A DNA stretch of 64,000 bases, taken from Candidatus Saccharimonadota bacterium (GTDB lineage: Bacteria; Patescibacteriota; Saccharimonadia; Saccharimonadales; UBA4665). The notes beneath the pieces were generated by a model. The model worked only from the letters and a program-made list of their open reading frames with translations. It ran no database searches and was not told the origin of the DNA. Positions 46,601 through 52,850 of the stretch are shown here, one piece after another. The stretch spans positions 330,779 through 394,778 of the forward strand of contig JAQBRY010000002.1 in assembly GCA_028286245.1 (NCBI GenBank), written 5' to 3'. Position 1 is the first letter of the stretch; every line of letters starts with the position of its first letter. The position numbers and the translations under genes were made by a program.

Positions 46601-47139
46601 TTTGCAACAAGCCTGCCTGATGCGTCGGTAATATTGGCCGTAACATTGTCGGGTGGAGGGTTTGAGCCTCTGTTTGGAACGCCCAAGCTAATATTCACTG
46701 ACTTCTCGGTATCAGTTTCTACACGCGGCCCACTCGTAGACGGCCGCCCGTTAGAAATCCCAACACTTGATGCCACCTGTAAATCTTCGTAATAACAAAA
46801 GACCGTGCCCTGAGGAGCGGCGTTGGCTGATTTTTTGCTGAGCAGGTTAACTTTATTACCGCTAAAGTTAACGGTTGCCCCTAAGGCATTACAGCCTTTG
46901 GGCCCCTTAACGCCACCACTCAAGGAAGCCTGATTGCCAGTTGCGGCGCGGTTAACGGCCAGCGTCCCTGTTACCACGCCCGAAACATTGATCGTGTACT
47001 GGTCTTGCCAGGTAAAGGTAATAGAGTTACCGGCTGAGGCGGAACCCATAAGCTGCGTCAAAGGAGATTGCTGCACGAGCAGCAATAAAACGACCCCAAT
47101 AGCAATAGAGGCTTTTCTAAACTTTTGTAGTAGTTTCAC
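43690..47139 (-). CDS. TrbL/VirB6-like channel protein with extracellular beta domains
   Basis: An 1149-residue protein. Signal peptide about 1-36; residues 40-390 are beta-rich and extracytoplasmic with Ig-like stretches (VQVRVNAPVSGG, LEAGNYTLTFTAVDI); 430-690 contain seven or eight membrane spans (IFLLLALIVVVFGQSIGG, AIIAVFATLVLRQGIIALLVIISPVAFALYCLP), the VirB6/TrbL core that forms the inner-membrane channel. Residues 700-1149 are hydrophilic and Ala/Gly/Gln-rich, ending in a Pro/Gly tail. The start is GTG 47139, overlapping the stop of a 15-codon leader frame. First structural gene of the minus-strand operon. Confidence 0.82.
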   Translation of the reverse strand: MKLLQKFRKASIAIGVVLLLLVQQSPLTQLMGSASAGNSITFTWQDQYTINVSGVVTGTLAVNRAATGNQASLSGGVKGPKGCNALGATVNFSGNKVNLLSKKSANAAPQGTVFCYYEDLQVASSVGISNGRPSTSGPRVETDTEKSVNISLGVPNRGSNPPPDNVTANITDASGRLVANPTAHISGGTSPADTSTPVLTSFTYRFAAFPLEAGNYTLTFTAVDITPHPFTKKQFEPFTQAYGSSDSYYPDEVLVQVRVNAPVSGGQQTVYSPISVDIRDVNATTIVQTIDLPVPDFAGGKTPADTGGSASATVLFQGTFSGIVPGHYLACVAETSTCKAFTKDSGKLANPSPVLIEGGDYQAIVGTQAKDEGSDCDNGAGSFGWLLCPIFDGVSGVSKFIFQTLIQPLLVTDPISTNPADERFRIWANFRIYGDIFLLLALIVVVFGQSIGGGIIDAYTAKKVLPRLLTAAILINLSIYIVAMLVDITNILGLGMSDLITSPVSQCAAGTVAGHTCWQFTVNGTQTVGILSLGIIGAFMGATSIAAAIFAIFTGTAGAFIGMAFFTILPILFAIIAVFATLVLRQGIIALLVIISPVAFALYCLPNTEQYFKKWWEALTKTLLVYPIVMVVFAVSSLLSILFLQSGGITPDNIIQKDTFANKSSTILAAIIGFALQFLPLFMIPFAFRLAGGIIGRVGAAALSAGAKVNNMGAIKSRREIKQDKWREGKSTAQERMHRSLAKTADGSTGVKSFAARRLASKTRTIGGRDITDVRAEYVAKEAKRQETTHNFGDNSRLRGLTVDLGFADSDQAVQSTDGKNGDWKYDEETGEKMYRSAGGAWLHRSDVVAGHKENGSNQSAIQAAMTFELSKATAPEDIAYYKENFGRLTQGRKTRTGASVMSGGQATGILKGASFTHQGTNRDLKAAKITNLDVNSRGGLQTNAAATLEEVVNTQNGYAAVQHNASVARTLTEGVEENNTIINYSEEQRQANNISEERYQEALKFRENAILQVASMRSAAMSPAPSGDMSGDDAGAFAAAAAARARAADPDDRELVTGGRPAAREVAAGGPARAQEEWNNFAIAVESNFGTHSFPSGAGVQQNTTRSGNGPPGEDPGAPSGGPQPTPDTPPQSDIDRQVENDTNNRYM

Positions 47140-47183
47140 TTTTTCGTCTCAACATTTTTATTCAAATGGTGGTTGGTTAGCAT
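47136..47183 (-). CDS. 15-codon upstream leader peptide coupled to the VirB6-like gene
   Basis: ATG 47183 is preceded by GAAAGGG at a good distance and encodes MLTNHHLNKNVETKK; its TGA overlaps the GTG start of the VirB6-like gene (GTGA). The big gene has no good ribosome-binding site of its own, so ribosomes finishing the leader could restart there. There is no homology support for such a short peptide. Confidence 0.45.
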   Translation of the reverse strand: MLTNHHLNKNVETKK

Positions 47184-47199
47184 GCACACCCTTTCAACT

Positions 47200-47208
47200 A
47201 ATATACCA
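47200..47208 (-). promoter_or_regulatory. Extended -10 promoter of the secretion operon
   Basis: Minus strand TGgTATATT, hexamer 47200-47205, 16 bases before the leader ATG 47183. It faces away from the pilin promoter at 47306. Confidence 0.5.
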
Positions 47209-47305
47209 TGGTTTGCAATAATACCGTTGTAAATAAAATGATGATATACGGCACTTAGGAGCACTACTTTGCTCCGTAAAGCTTGCAAAAAGGGCCAGTA
47301 TTTAC

Positions 47306-47311
47306 TATAAA
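47306..47311 (+). promoter_or_regulatory. -10 promoter of the pilin cluster
   Basis: TATAAA eight bases before ATG 47320; a second overlapping TGgTATAAA abuts the start codon. The message would be leaderless or nearly so. Confidence 0.45.
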
Positions 47312-47319
47312 TGGTATAA

Positions 47320-47775
47320 ATGACGCAAAAATACAAAAAACAGCTTGTCGCAATCTTCGCTCTTATAACACTCATTGCATCAGTTGGTGTGGGCGCTGCC
47401 AGTGCTTCGGCGCTGTCGCCTGTCGCAGTACCTATAAGCACCGTGGCGGCCACCGCCACGCCAGAAAAGCTTCCCTGTGGAGCGGGCGCAGTGCCCAAGT
47501 CGTACATGCCGGTTATAAACATTGGCTGTAAAAACAAAGGTAACCCTATTGTGGACGCCCTGTTTGCCATTATCCGCTTCTTGTCATACGGCGTTGGCCT
47601 TATCATTGTCGGGTCGCTAATTGTAGCTGGTATTCAGTACACCACCGCCAGGGACGATCCTCAGGCGGTTGCCGCCGCCCAAAAAAGGATTAAGTCTACC
47701 ATTGGTGCCCTAGCACTCTTCATTTTTGGATTTACGATACTTAACTACGTTATTCCAGCAGGAGTGCTCAAGTGA
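47320..47775 (+). CDS. VirB2/TrbC-like T4SS pilin, paralogue 1
   Basis: A 151-residue small membrane protein: signal peptide to about residue 32 (ASASA), a Cys-containing segment (KLPCGAGAVPKSY, NIGCKNKG), span 1 near 75-95 (LSYGVGLIIVGSLIVAGIQYT), a polar loop (ARDDPQAVAAAQKRIK) and span 2 near 118-140. Two spans linked by a basic loop is the VirB2/TrbC pilin layout. First of six paralogues; its TGA overlaps the next GTG by four bases. Confidence 0.78.
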   Translation: MTQKYKKQLVAIFALITLIASVGVGAASASALSPVAVPISTVAATATPEKLPCGAGAVPKSYMPVINIGCKNKGNPIVDALFAIIRFLSYGVGLIIVGSLIVAGIQYTTARDDPQAVAAAQKRIKSTIGALALFIFGFTILNYVIPAGVLK

Positions 47776-48131
47776 TCGGTCTCTTTACGCACGTGGCCGC
47801 TACCTGCGGTGGCGGTGGCGATTTACTCGGCTTTCCTAAGTGGTACAAATACCTTGATGGCGTGCAAGTTAACAATGCCTGTACGCCACAAATAAGTTCA
47901 CTTACCGATGTTTGGCTGATTGTGGCCGCTGTCATCGAAATTCTGCTCCGGGTAGCCGCGCTGCTAGCAATCTTTTATGTTATATACGGTGCAGTTACCT
48001 ACATGATAAGCCGAGGTGAGCCAGACAAAACAACCAACGCCCGGCACACCATAATTAACGCCGTCATAGGCCTCGCTATTGCCGTTATTTCTGCAGCAGT
48101 GGTGTCCTTTGTGGCAGGGAGTATTCATTAA
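47772..48131 (+). CDS. VirB2/TrbC-like T4SS pilin, paralogue 2
   Basis: 119 residues, GTG start with GGAG upstream and a four-base overlap (GTGA) with the gene before. No obvious cleavable signal; the N-terminus has THVAATCGGGGDLLGFPKWYKYL with Cys and Gly. Span 1 covers VWLIVAAVIEILLRVAALLAIFYVIYGAVTYMI, the polar loop is SRGEPDKTTNARHTI and span 2 is NAVIGLAIAVISAAVVSFV. It may be a minor or assembly subunit. Confidence 0.72.
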   Translation: MIGLFTHVAATCGGGGDLLGFPKWYKYLDGVQVNNACTPQISSLTDVWLIVAAVIEILLRVAALLAIFYVIYGAVTYMISRGEPDKTTNARHTIINAVIGLAIAVISAAVVSFVAGSIH

Positions 48132-48134
48132 AAT

Positions 48135-48473
48135 ATGACAGGCATCCTCATCACTAAATTGCTAGCAGTTGTTGAACCAACCGGGCAAGTCAACTGTCTA
48201 TCAGACGGTGCTCAGGGTGATCCCTGTGACTCAGGACTACCTGTCGTCGGCGCCGGCTCCACGCAGCTACATCAAATCCTTCAAATTACCTTCGGTATTT
48301 TAGCCGTTATAGCCGTCCTCATGATTGTTATAGCCGGCATCCAGTTTATTGTTGATTCCGATAATCCGCAAAAGGTCGGTCAGGCAAGAAATGCTATTAT
48401 TTACGCAGTGGTGGGGCTCGTCATCGCCATTAGTGCCGAGATCATCGTCTCGTTTGTACTGGATAAATTATAA
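48135..48473 (+). CDS. VirB2/TrbC-like T4SS pilin, paralogue 3
   Basis: 112 residues with the shared two-span layout: LHQILQITFGILAVIAVLMIVIAGIQFIV, loop DSDNPQKVGQARNAI, and YAVVGLVIAISAEIIVSFVL. An N-terminal segment with two Cys (NCLSDGAQGDPCDSG) precedes span 1, and no signal peptide is clear. It starts three bases after paralogue 2. Confidence 0.73.
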   Translation: MTGILITKLLAVVEPTGQVNCLSDGAQGDPCDSGLPVVGAGSTQLHQILQITFGILAVIAVLMIVIAGIQFIVDSDNPQKVGQARNAIIYAVVGLVIAISAEIIVSFVLDKL

Positions 48474-48474
48474 T

Positions 48475-48876
48475 ATGAAGAAATTACTACTCATCTTTAG
48501 TCTTTTTGTTGCCATTGCCGCACCGGCGCTCGTTGTTTCGGGCGGCCAGGCCTCGGCCTACGACATTTTTGAGCACACCTGCTCTTCCGGCGGCAAAATA
48601 TCCAGCACCAGTGTTTGTAGCGACGTTAACCAGCAGGCCGGCAGCTCAGAAAATCCCGTGATCAGGGCCCTTAAAATCGCACTCAATACGCTTTCACTAA
48701 TTGGTGGCATTATTGCAGTTATTATGGTGATTGTTTCAGGGCTCCGCTACATAACATCGGATGGTGATGCCACTGGGGCCAAAAATGCCAAGCACACGCT
48801 CATGTACAGCCTTATTGGCATTGCTATAATAGTTGCCGCCCAAACAATAGTCAGATTTACCCTGAGCAGGATTTAA
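48475..48876 (+). CDS. VirB2/TrbC-like T4SS pilin, paralogue 4
   Basis: 133 residues from ATG 48475, directly after the stop of paralogue 3. Signal peptide MKKLLLIFSLFVAIAAPALV up to about residue 25, a Cys pair in the mature N-terminus (HTCSSGG, STSVCSDV), span 1 LNTLSLIGGIIAVIMVIVSGLRYI, loop TSDGDATGAKNAKHTL and span 2 YSLIGIAIIVAAQTIVRFTL. A longer in-frame reading from 48349 would overlap paralogue 3 and is rejected. Confidence 0.78.
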   Translation: MKKLLLIFSLFVAIAAPALVVSGGQASAYDIFEHTCSSGGKISSTSVCSDVNQQAGSSENPVIRALKIALNTLSLIGGIIAVIMVIVSGLRYITSDGDATGAKNAKHTLMYSLIGIAIIVAAQTIVRFTLSRI

Positions 48877-48885
48877 AGGAGATAT

Positions 48886-49317
48886 ATGAAATATAGATTA
48901 AAAAATTTTATAGCCGCTTTCGCGCTCACGCTTATGACACTACTGTCGCCGATGTCGGTGGCCGCGCTGAGCGCACCCAACGGCACTATCGTTGCCAGCC
49001 TAAAGCAAGATGCCTGTGCCGGGCTTAGCTCCGTAGATGCTACGCAGGGCTGTGGTGATACGGCAGACAAGAGTGTTAACACCCTTGTGCAAACAGTAGT
49101 AAATCTTCTCTCTCTGGTAGTCGGCATTATTGCGGTCATTGCCATCATTCTGGCTGGACTCAAGTACGTTACTTCGGGTGGTGACGGCAATAAGGTGTCG
49201 TCGGCTAAAACTACCCTCATCTTTGCCCTGGTTGGCCTGGTGATCGTGGCGTTTGCCCAGTTCCTGGTACGCTATGTGTTTAATACTGCGGCCCAGGGGG
49301 TAACGCCTAGTCCATAA
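48886..49317 (+). CDS. VirB2/TrbC-like T4SS pilin, paralogue 5
   Basis: 143 residues, AAAGGAG before the ATG. Signal peptide to about residue 30 (VAALSA), mature part with DACAGLSSVDATQGCG, span 1 VVNLLSLVVGIIAVIAIILAGLKYVT, loop SGGDGNKVSSAKTTL and span 2 FALVGLVIVAFAQFLVRYVF, ending in a TAAQGVTPSP tail. Closely similar to paralogue 6, pointing to a recent duplication. Confidence 0.8.
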   Translation: MKYRLKNFIAAFALTLMTLLSPMSVAALSAPNGTIVASLKQDACAGLSSVDATQGCGDTADKSVNTLVQTVVNLLSLVVGIIAVIAIILAGLKYVTSGGDGNKVSSAKTTLIFALVGLVIVAFAQFLVRYVFNTAAQGVTPSP

Positions 49318-49409
49318 ATATTGGTTTTGACCCTACTCCGCAAGAGGTAAACCGCTTGCATTGAGGAGCGAGTAATAGTATAAGTAATATAAAGTAACGA
49401 AAGGTTAAT

Positions 49410-49841
49410 ATGCTCCAAAAAATTAAAAATCACCTAATAATCCTCGCCACTGTGGCTGGATTTAGTGTCTCGGTCCTCGCCCCTATCGGTGTGGCATCGG
49501 CAGCAAACAATATTCAGGATAGCCTGTGTCAGGGTACAAACATCGCAACTACCGGTGTTGCCTCTAACGGCTGTGCAGCTGAAGCTGATTCAAACGCCTT
49601 TAACAACGTTGCTAAACGAGTTGTTAACATCTTCTCTGTTATCGTTGGTATTATTGCCGTCATCTTCATCATCTACGGTGGTTTCAAATACATCACCTCT
49701 GGTGGTGACAGCAACAATGTCTCCGGTGCTAAGAACACGTTGATCTATGCCATTGTTGGTTTGATCATTGTCGCCATGGCACAATTTATTGTCCGCTACG
49801 TATTCAATACGGCAGCCGGTGCAGTTACCCCTTCCGCCTAA
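49410..49841 (+). CDS. VirB2/TrbC-like T4SS pilin, paralogue 6, probable major pilin
   Basis: 143 residues with the same plan as paralogue 5: signal peptide ending VASA, a Cys pair, span 1 IFSVIVGIIAVIFIIYGGFKYIT, loop SGGDSNNVSGAKNTL, span 2 YAIVGLIIVAMAQFIVRYVF. It has its own upstream region with TATAAG/TATAAA boxes and a GAAAGG site, and a strong terminator after it. Codon choice differs from its neighbours: GGT, AAC, ATC, GTT, TTC, TAC and CGT dominate, as in highly expressed genes. This suggests the abundant filament subunit. Confidence 0.8.
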   Translation: MLQKIKNHLIILATVAGFSVSVLAPIGVASAANNIQDSLCQGTNIATTGVASNGCAAEADSNAFNNVAKRVVNIFSVIVGIIAVIFIIYGGFKYITSGGDSNNVSGAKNTLIYAIVGLIIVAMAQFIVRYVFNTAAGAVTPSA

Positions 49842-49860
49842 GCGACTGGTCGGTAATAGT

Positions 49861-49890
49861 AAAAAACCTCCTGCATGCAGGAGGTTTTTT
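49861..49890. terminator. Bidirectional terminator between pilin 6 and hsp20
   Basis: A perfect 30-base palindrome, arms AAAAAACCTCCTGCA and its complement, giving a GC-rich stem with A/T tails on both strands. It separates convergent genes. Confidence 0.9.
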
Positions 49891-49908
49891 AATTATCCGA
49901 GTCGCTCT

Positions 49909-50388
49909 TTAGAGGACTTGGATTTTCTTGATAGTATCTTGTTTAACTTTACCAAAGCTGATGGTCAGGACGCCGTCCTTAAGCATAGCTTCGATCTCTT
50001 CTTCTTTAACGGGAACAGGCAGTGCAATAGTTCGAGAAAACTCTCCCCAGTAGCATTCCTGCAAAAAGTAGTTCTCTACCCCGTCGTCGCTACCGGCACT
50101 GAGCGTGCCACGAATAGTAAGCTGGTTGTCAGAAATGCTGACATCTAAATCGTGTTTATTAACACCGGCGGTGCGCGCTTTTACTACGAGTTTCTCACGA
50201 GTCTCGTAGACATCAACTGCCAGTTGGCCCGGTACGGCCTCGTCTTCTTCCCACTCGTCAGCAACAGGTGCTGCAGCTTGTGGTTGACCCTGGTCAACAG
50301 GAGCCATTAAATCATCATCACCTAAAAACGCTGCAGTTAGTTCGTCTTCTTCCAGCAAAAGATCGTCATCGCGGTTACGTCGCGCCAT
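49909..50388 (-). CDS. hsp20: Hsp20/alpha-crystallin small heat-shock protein
   Basis: A 159-residue chaperone that holds unfolding proteins. The first 55 residues are acidic and Ala/Gln/Pro-rich (LLLEEDELTAAFLGDDDL), unlike the short N-termini of many Hsp20. The alpha-crystallin domain starts near LAVDVYETREKLVVKART and includes VSISDNQLTIRG, GEFSRTIALP and DGVLTISFGKV, but the final IxI motif is weak (IKKIQVL). Good ribosome-binding site GGAGGG. The promoter and inverted repeat upstream are listed separately. Confidence 0.88.
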   Translation of the reverse strand: MARRNRDDDLLLEEDELTAAFLGDDDLMAPVDQGQPQAAAPVADEWEEDEAVPGQLAVDVYETREKLVVKARTAGVNKHDLDVSISDNQLTIRGTLSAGSDDGVENYFLQECYWGEFSRTIALPVPVKEEEIEAMLKDGVLTISFGKVKQDTIKKIQVL

Positions 50389-50449
50389 AGTTGTTACCCT
50401 CCATTGATTAACTCTTGATTTAAGAATCTTGCATTTTTGTCTTGCTAGC

Positions 50450-50502
50450 AGTATAGCTTAGGTTGTAAACAGAGTGCAATGAAGTTTACCCTTATTTACA
50501 AC
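50450..50502 (-). promoter_or_regulatory. hsp20 promoter with overlapping inverted repeat
   Basis: Minus strand -35 TTGCAC (50474-50479) and -10 TATACT (50450-50455) with an 18-base spacer. GTTGTAAA (50462-50469) and TTTACAAC (50495-50502) form an inverted repeat flanking the -35. It could be an operator for hsp20 and the divergent comFC. Confidence 0.5.
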
Positions 50503-50516
50503 ACAATAATGACAAC

Positions 50517-51179
50517 ATGAACATATTCGATCAAGTATTAGCGTTTTTTACCCCTTTTGACTGCGTGGGCTGCGGTACGGAAGGGTTGCTATTGTGCGCC
50601 CAGTGCCGCGAAGGGTTACCCGGCGCATCCTACCGCTGCTTCCTGTGCCTTCGGCCTACGCTGGCAGCCCGCACCTGCTCGGATTGTTTAAACACTTCCC
50701 CTGTTCACAGTGTCCGAGCGGCCACCGGCTATCAAGGAATTGCTAAACAGCTGGTCCGAAAGTTAAAGTTCAGTGGTGCCCGAGCGGCCAGCAAGGAAAT
50801 GGGGCAGCTACTCCCCCCGCCCTCCTCGGGCGCGAGGGCAATCATTATGCACGTGCCCACTGCCACTAGTCGTATCCGCAGTCGCGGCTATGACCAAGCC
50901 GCTTTGCTTGCCAAAGTCTACGCCCAGCGCGCCGGACTGCCCTTTGTCCCCTGTCTCGTTCGCCGCGGGCAGCAACACCAAGTCGGCGCCTCACGCGCGC
51001 AACGTATGGCCCAGCTCCAGTCGGCCTTTAGCGTCAACAAGCAGCACAAGGTCAAAGATGCTCACGTCATACTAGTTGACGACGTTGTGACTACGGGTGC
51101 TACCCTGCAAGCCGCTGCAGCGGCCCTTAAGGCGGCTGGAGCTCGACGCGTTGAGGCAGTGGTGTTTGCCCAAGCCTGA
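50517..51179 (+). CDS. comFC: ComFC-like phosphoribosyltransferase-fold protein
   Basis: A 220-residue competence protein, required in other bacteria for uptake of single-stranded DNA. The N-terminus has two Cys pairs of a zinc ribbon (CVGCG, CAQC, then CFLC, CSDC) at residues 17-60. The PRTase core follows: VRKLKFSGARAASKEMG, PTATSRIRSRGYDQAALLAK, and the PRPP-binding loop VILVDDVVTTGATLQ near 183-197. CPR bacteria often keep DNA-uptake genes, in line with nucleotide scavenging. The start codon has no clear ribosome-binding site. Confidence 0.9.
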   Translation: MNIFDQVLAFFTPFDCVGCGTEGLLLCAQCREGLPGASYRCFLCLRPTLAARTCSDCLNTSPVHSVRAATGYQGIAKQLVRKLKFSGARAASKEMGQLLPPPSSGARAIIMHVPTATSRIRSRGYDQAALLAKVYAQRAGLPFVPCLVRRGQQHQVGASRAQRMAQLQSAFSVNKQHKVKDAHVILVDDVVTTGATLQAAAAALKAAGARRVEAVVFAQA

Positions 51180-51185
51180 CAGGAG

Positions 51186-51215
51186 TTGAGTATTGCGGAC
51201 CGTATACGGTACAAT
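51186..51215 (+). promoter_or_regulatory. Promoter of tRNA-Ser(UGA)
   Basis: TTGAGT (51186-51191), an 18-base spacer, TACAAT (51210-51215), about 38 bases before the mature tRNA end. One of the few sites here with both hexamers. Confidence 0.6.
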
Positions 51216-51253
51216 GGGGCAAGCTTCGGCATGTGGATATTGTCAGGCCTCGT

Positions 51254-51343
<90 letters not shown>

Positions 51344-51380
51344 AATAAATACAACCAGCGCAAGCTGGTTGTATTTATTT
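51344..51380 (+). terminator. Terminator after tRNA-Ser(UGA)
   Basis: A 17-bp hairpin with arms 51343-51359 and 51364-51380 and a GCAA tetraloop, starting at the last base of CCA. The 3' arm is T-rich. Confidence 0.85.
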
Positions 51381-51385
51381 GATCA

Positions 51386-51480
51386 AGCGGAGGCCGAACC
51401 CTATAAGCCGACTGGTTCCCCGGGAACCCCTTTTTAAGGGCAGTCATTAATTAAGACAATCGGGGTACGCCATAGATGGC
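51386..51480. other. Hairpin-rich spacer between the two tRNA-Ser genes
   Basis: Contains GGTTCCC-C-GGGAACC (51414-51428) followed by CCCTTTTTAAGGG, a second terminator-like fold. GCGGAG at 51386 is complementary to CTCCGC at 51484. No coding or tRNA identity is recognised. Confidence 0.4.
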
Positions 51481-51482
51481 TT

Positions 51483-51536
51483 TCTCCGCCAAATAAAAAT
51501 ACCCTACGAAAGTAGGGTATTTTTATTTGGCGGAGA
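51483..51536. repeat. 25-bp perfect inverted repeat reaching into tRNA-Ser(GCU)
   Basis: Arms 51483-51507 and 51512-51536 around a GAAA loop. The inner 17 bp is the terminator of the minus-strand tRNA; the outer 8 bases copy, in inverse, the last bases of the tRNA acceptor with CCA. Confidence 0.85.
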
Positions 51537-51620
51537 GGGAGGGATTCGAACCCTCGCGGGAGATTGCTCCCCCCTAACGATTTAGCAAACCGTCCCCTTG
51601 AGCCACTTGGGTACCTCTCC
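51528..51620 (-). tRNA. tRNA-Ser (anticodon GCU)
   Basis: 93 bases including encoded CCA. Acceptor GGAGAGG/CCTCTCC, anticodon loop TT-GCT-AA closed by ACGGT/ATCGT with one G-U pair, long variable arm built on GGGGGGAGCAATCTCCC, T arm GGGTTCGAATCCC, discriminator G. It reads AGU and AGC. Confidence 0.96.
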
Positions 51621-51723
51621 ATGGCTGTTTGCTTGGATCAGTTTAACAGATTGTAGGGCCGTTGACTAGGCTTTTGGAGCGCCCATAATAGCACTCGCTT
51701 TGTATTCACCTATCAACCTGTTG

Positions 51724-51729
51724 TACAAT
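51724..51729 (+). promoter_or_regulatory. -10 promoter of the PH-like membrane protein gene
   Basis: TACAAT seven bases before ATG 51737; TTGTAT 18 bases upstream is a partial -35. Leaderless arrangement. Confidence 0.5.
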
Positions 51730-51736
51730 AACGCTT

Positions 51737-52300
51737 ATGCCAGAGAAGAGTGATGATAGGGCGAAAGTCGAAGATATAGGCGCTATTGCCGCCGGTAGTG
51801 CAATTAATTGGTCGGATGCAATTGGTCAAAAAGCCAACAGCCAAGACTCCGTTCGATGGACGGCTTCAGAGTTTATTGCTCATCAAAAAACTGTTAAATG
51901 GTATGCCATACTCGCAGGCTGTGCCCTCTTGGCGGCGCTTATCGTCTGGATATTAACCAAGGACATCACCGCCAGTATTGTAATACTCGTTGCAGCCCTC
52001 ACTCTGGGGTGGTACGGTGCCCGCCAACCCCGTGAGCTCGAGTATGTCTTAGACGAAGATGGTCTGACAATTGGGCCCAAGCACTATCCCTACGCCAGCT
52101 TTAGATCATTTACCGTCGACACCGACGCTGCGTTTACTAGCATTGACCTAATACCGCTCAGGCGTTTTGCCCCGTCTATCTCTATTTTTTACGCCCCAGA
52201 AGACGAAGATAAGATTGCCGACATACTCAGCGCCCACATCCCCTACGAAAATCGGCGCAAAGACCCGATCGACCGTTTTATGAAGCATATCCGCTTCTAA
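51737..52300 (+). CDS. Two-span membrane protein with PH-like C-terminal domain
   Basis: 187 residues. A hydrophilic start, two hydrophobic spans at about 54-74 and 78-95 (WYAILAGCALLAALIVWIL, ASIVILVAALTLGWYGA), then a cytoplasmic domain of 90 residues beginning RELEYVLDEDGLTIGPKHYPYASFRSF, which has the strand pattern of bacterial PH domains. The function is not recognised. It is followed at once by a strong terminator. Confidence 0.65.
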   Translation: MPEKSDDRAKVEDIGAIAAGSAINWSDAIGQKANSQDSVRWTASEFIAHQKTVKWYAILAGCALLAALIVWILTKDITASIVILVAALTLGWYGARQPRELEYVLDEDGLTIGPKHYPYASFRSFTVDTDAAFTSIDLIPLRRFAPSISIFYAPEDEDKIADILSAHIPYENRRKDPIDRFMKHIRF

Positions 52301-52338
52301 TAAAAAAGAACCGCTTACGAGGGCGGTTCTTTTTTATT
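52299..52338. terminator. Bidirectional terminator
   Basis: A 16-bp stem with arms AATAAAAAAGAACCGC (52299-52314) and its complement (52323-52338) and an 8-base loop. It lies between the convergent genes ending at 52300 and 52351. Confidence 0.88.
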
Positions 52339-52350
52339 GCAGATGTGTTT

Positions 52351-52479
52351 CTAGGCGCGGACGCTGTGTTCTTTGCGGTGTAACTTGTGCTCCATGCGGG
52401 CAATAAAGTTATGTTTAGCGTTTTTGCGATCCCATCGCTCAAAGTTGTCCATTAATTCTTCGGCTTCTTCGCTAGACAT
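52351..52479 (-). CDS. Small charged protein, 42 residues
   Basis: MSSEEAEELMDNFERWDRKN followed by a basic half AKHNFIARMEHKLHRKEHSV and RA. ATG 52479 has GGGGG/AAAGG upstream at a usable distance, and the gene ends right before a terminator. It is highly charged, with an acidic N-terminal and a basic His-rich C-terminal half, and probably one helix. No family recognised; the start signal, the terminator and the codon pattern support it as real. Confidence 0.6.
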   Translation of the reverse strand: MSSEEAEELMDNFERWDRKNAKHNFIARMEHKLHRKEHSVRA

Positions 52480-52614
52480 ACTGCCCCCTTTACGTGTGTT
52501 AGTGTGTTTTATTATTAAGCTTATGGCTTTGTATCAGCTGTAAATAATCTTACATAGTGGATAACTTTTTCCAAGTAGCCTAGAATCAAGTAAGAATATT
52601 TAGAAAGGACGTCT

Positions 52615-52839
52615 ATGACAGGTTTAGAAACAGCGTATTACATTATTGCTATAGTATTCATGAGTCTCTTACTGCTAATCGGAATTGGCGTTGCTATCGG
52701 TGTATTCGTTATTAGTAAAAAGATATCGGCTTTTCACGCTAGCATCGAAGAAAAAATTAGCAAGGTGACCGATATTGCACATAAGGGAACGGCCATGGTG
52801 GACGCCCTAAAAAAAGTAACGTCAAAACTACAAAAGTAG
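52615..52839 (+). CDS. Small membrane protein, 74 residues
   Basis: One N-terminal span (YYIIAIVFMSLLLLIGIGVAI, about 8-33) followed by an amphipathic helical region with Lys and Glu (ASIEEKISKVTDIAHKG). AGAAAGGA precedes the ATG, and TAGAAT lies upstream. The layout recalls DUF948-like or YtxH-like stress proteins, but no firm family match. It ends 11 bases before the YihY gene and is probably co-transcribed. Confidence 0.6.
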   Translation: MTGLETAYYIIAIVFMSLLLLIGIGVAIGVFVISKKISAFHASIEEKISKVTDIAHKGTAMVDALKKVTSKLQK

Positions 52840-52850
52840 CTGGAGTAACA

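Noticed and set aside
47136-47606. Long minus-strand frame opposite pilin 1
   Set aside because: Antisense to a protein with clear signal peptide and membrane spans; only its last 15 codons, with their own ATG and ribosome-binding site, are kept as a leader peptide.
50389-50516. CIRCE heat-shock operator
   Set aside because: Only GAGTGC-like fragments are present; the TTAGCACTC-N9-GAGTGCTAA pair is absent.
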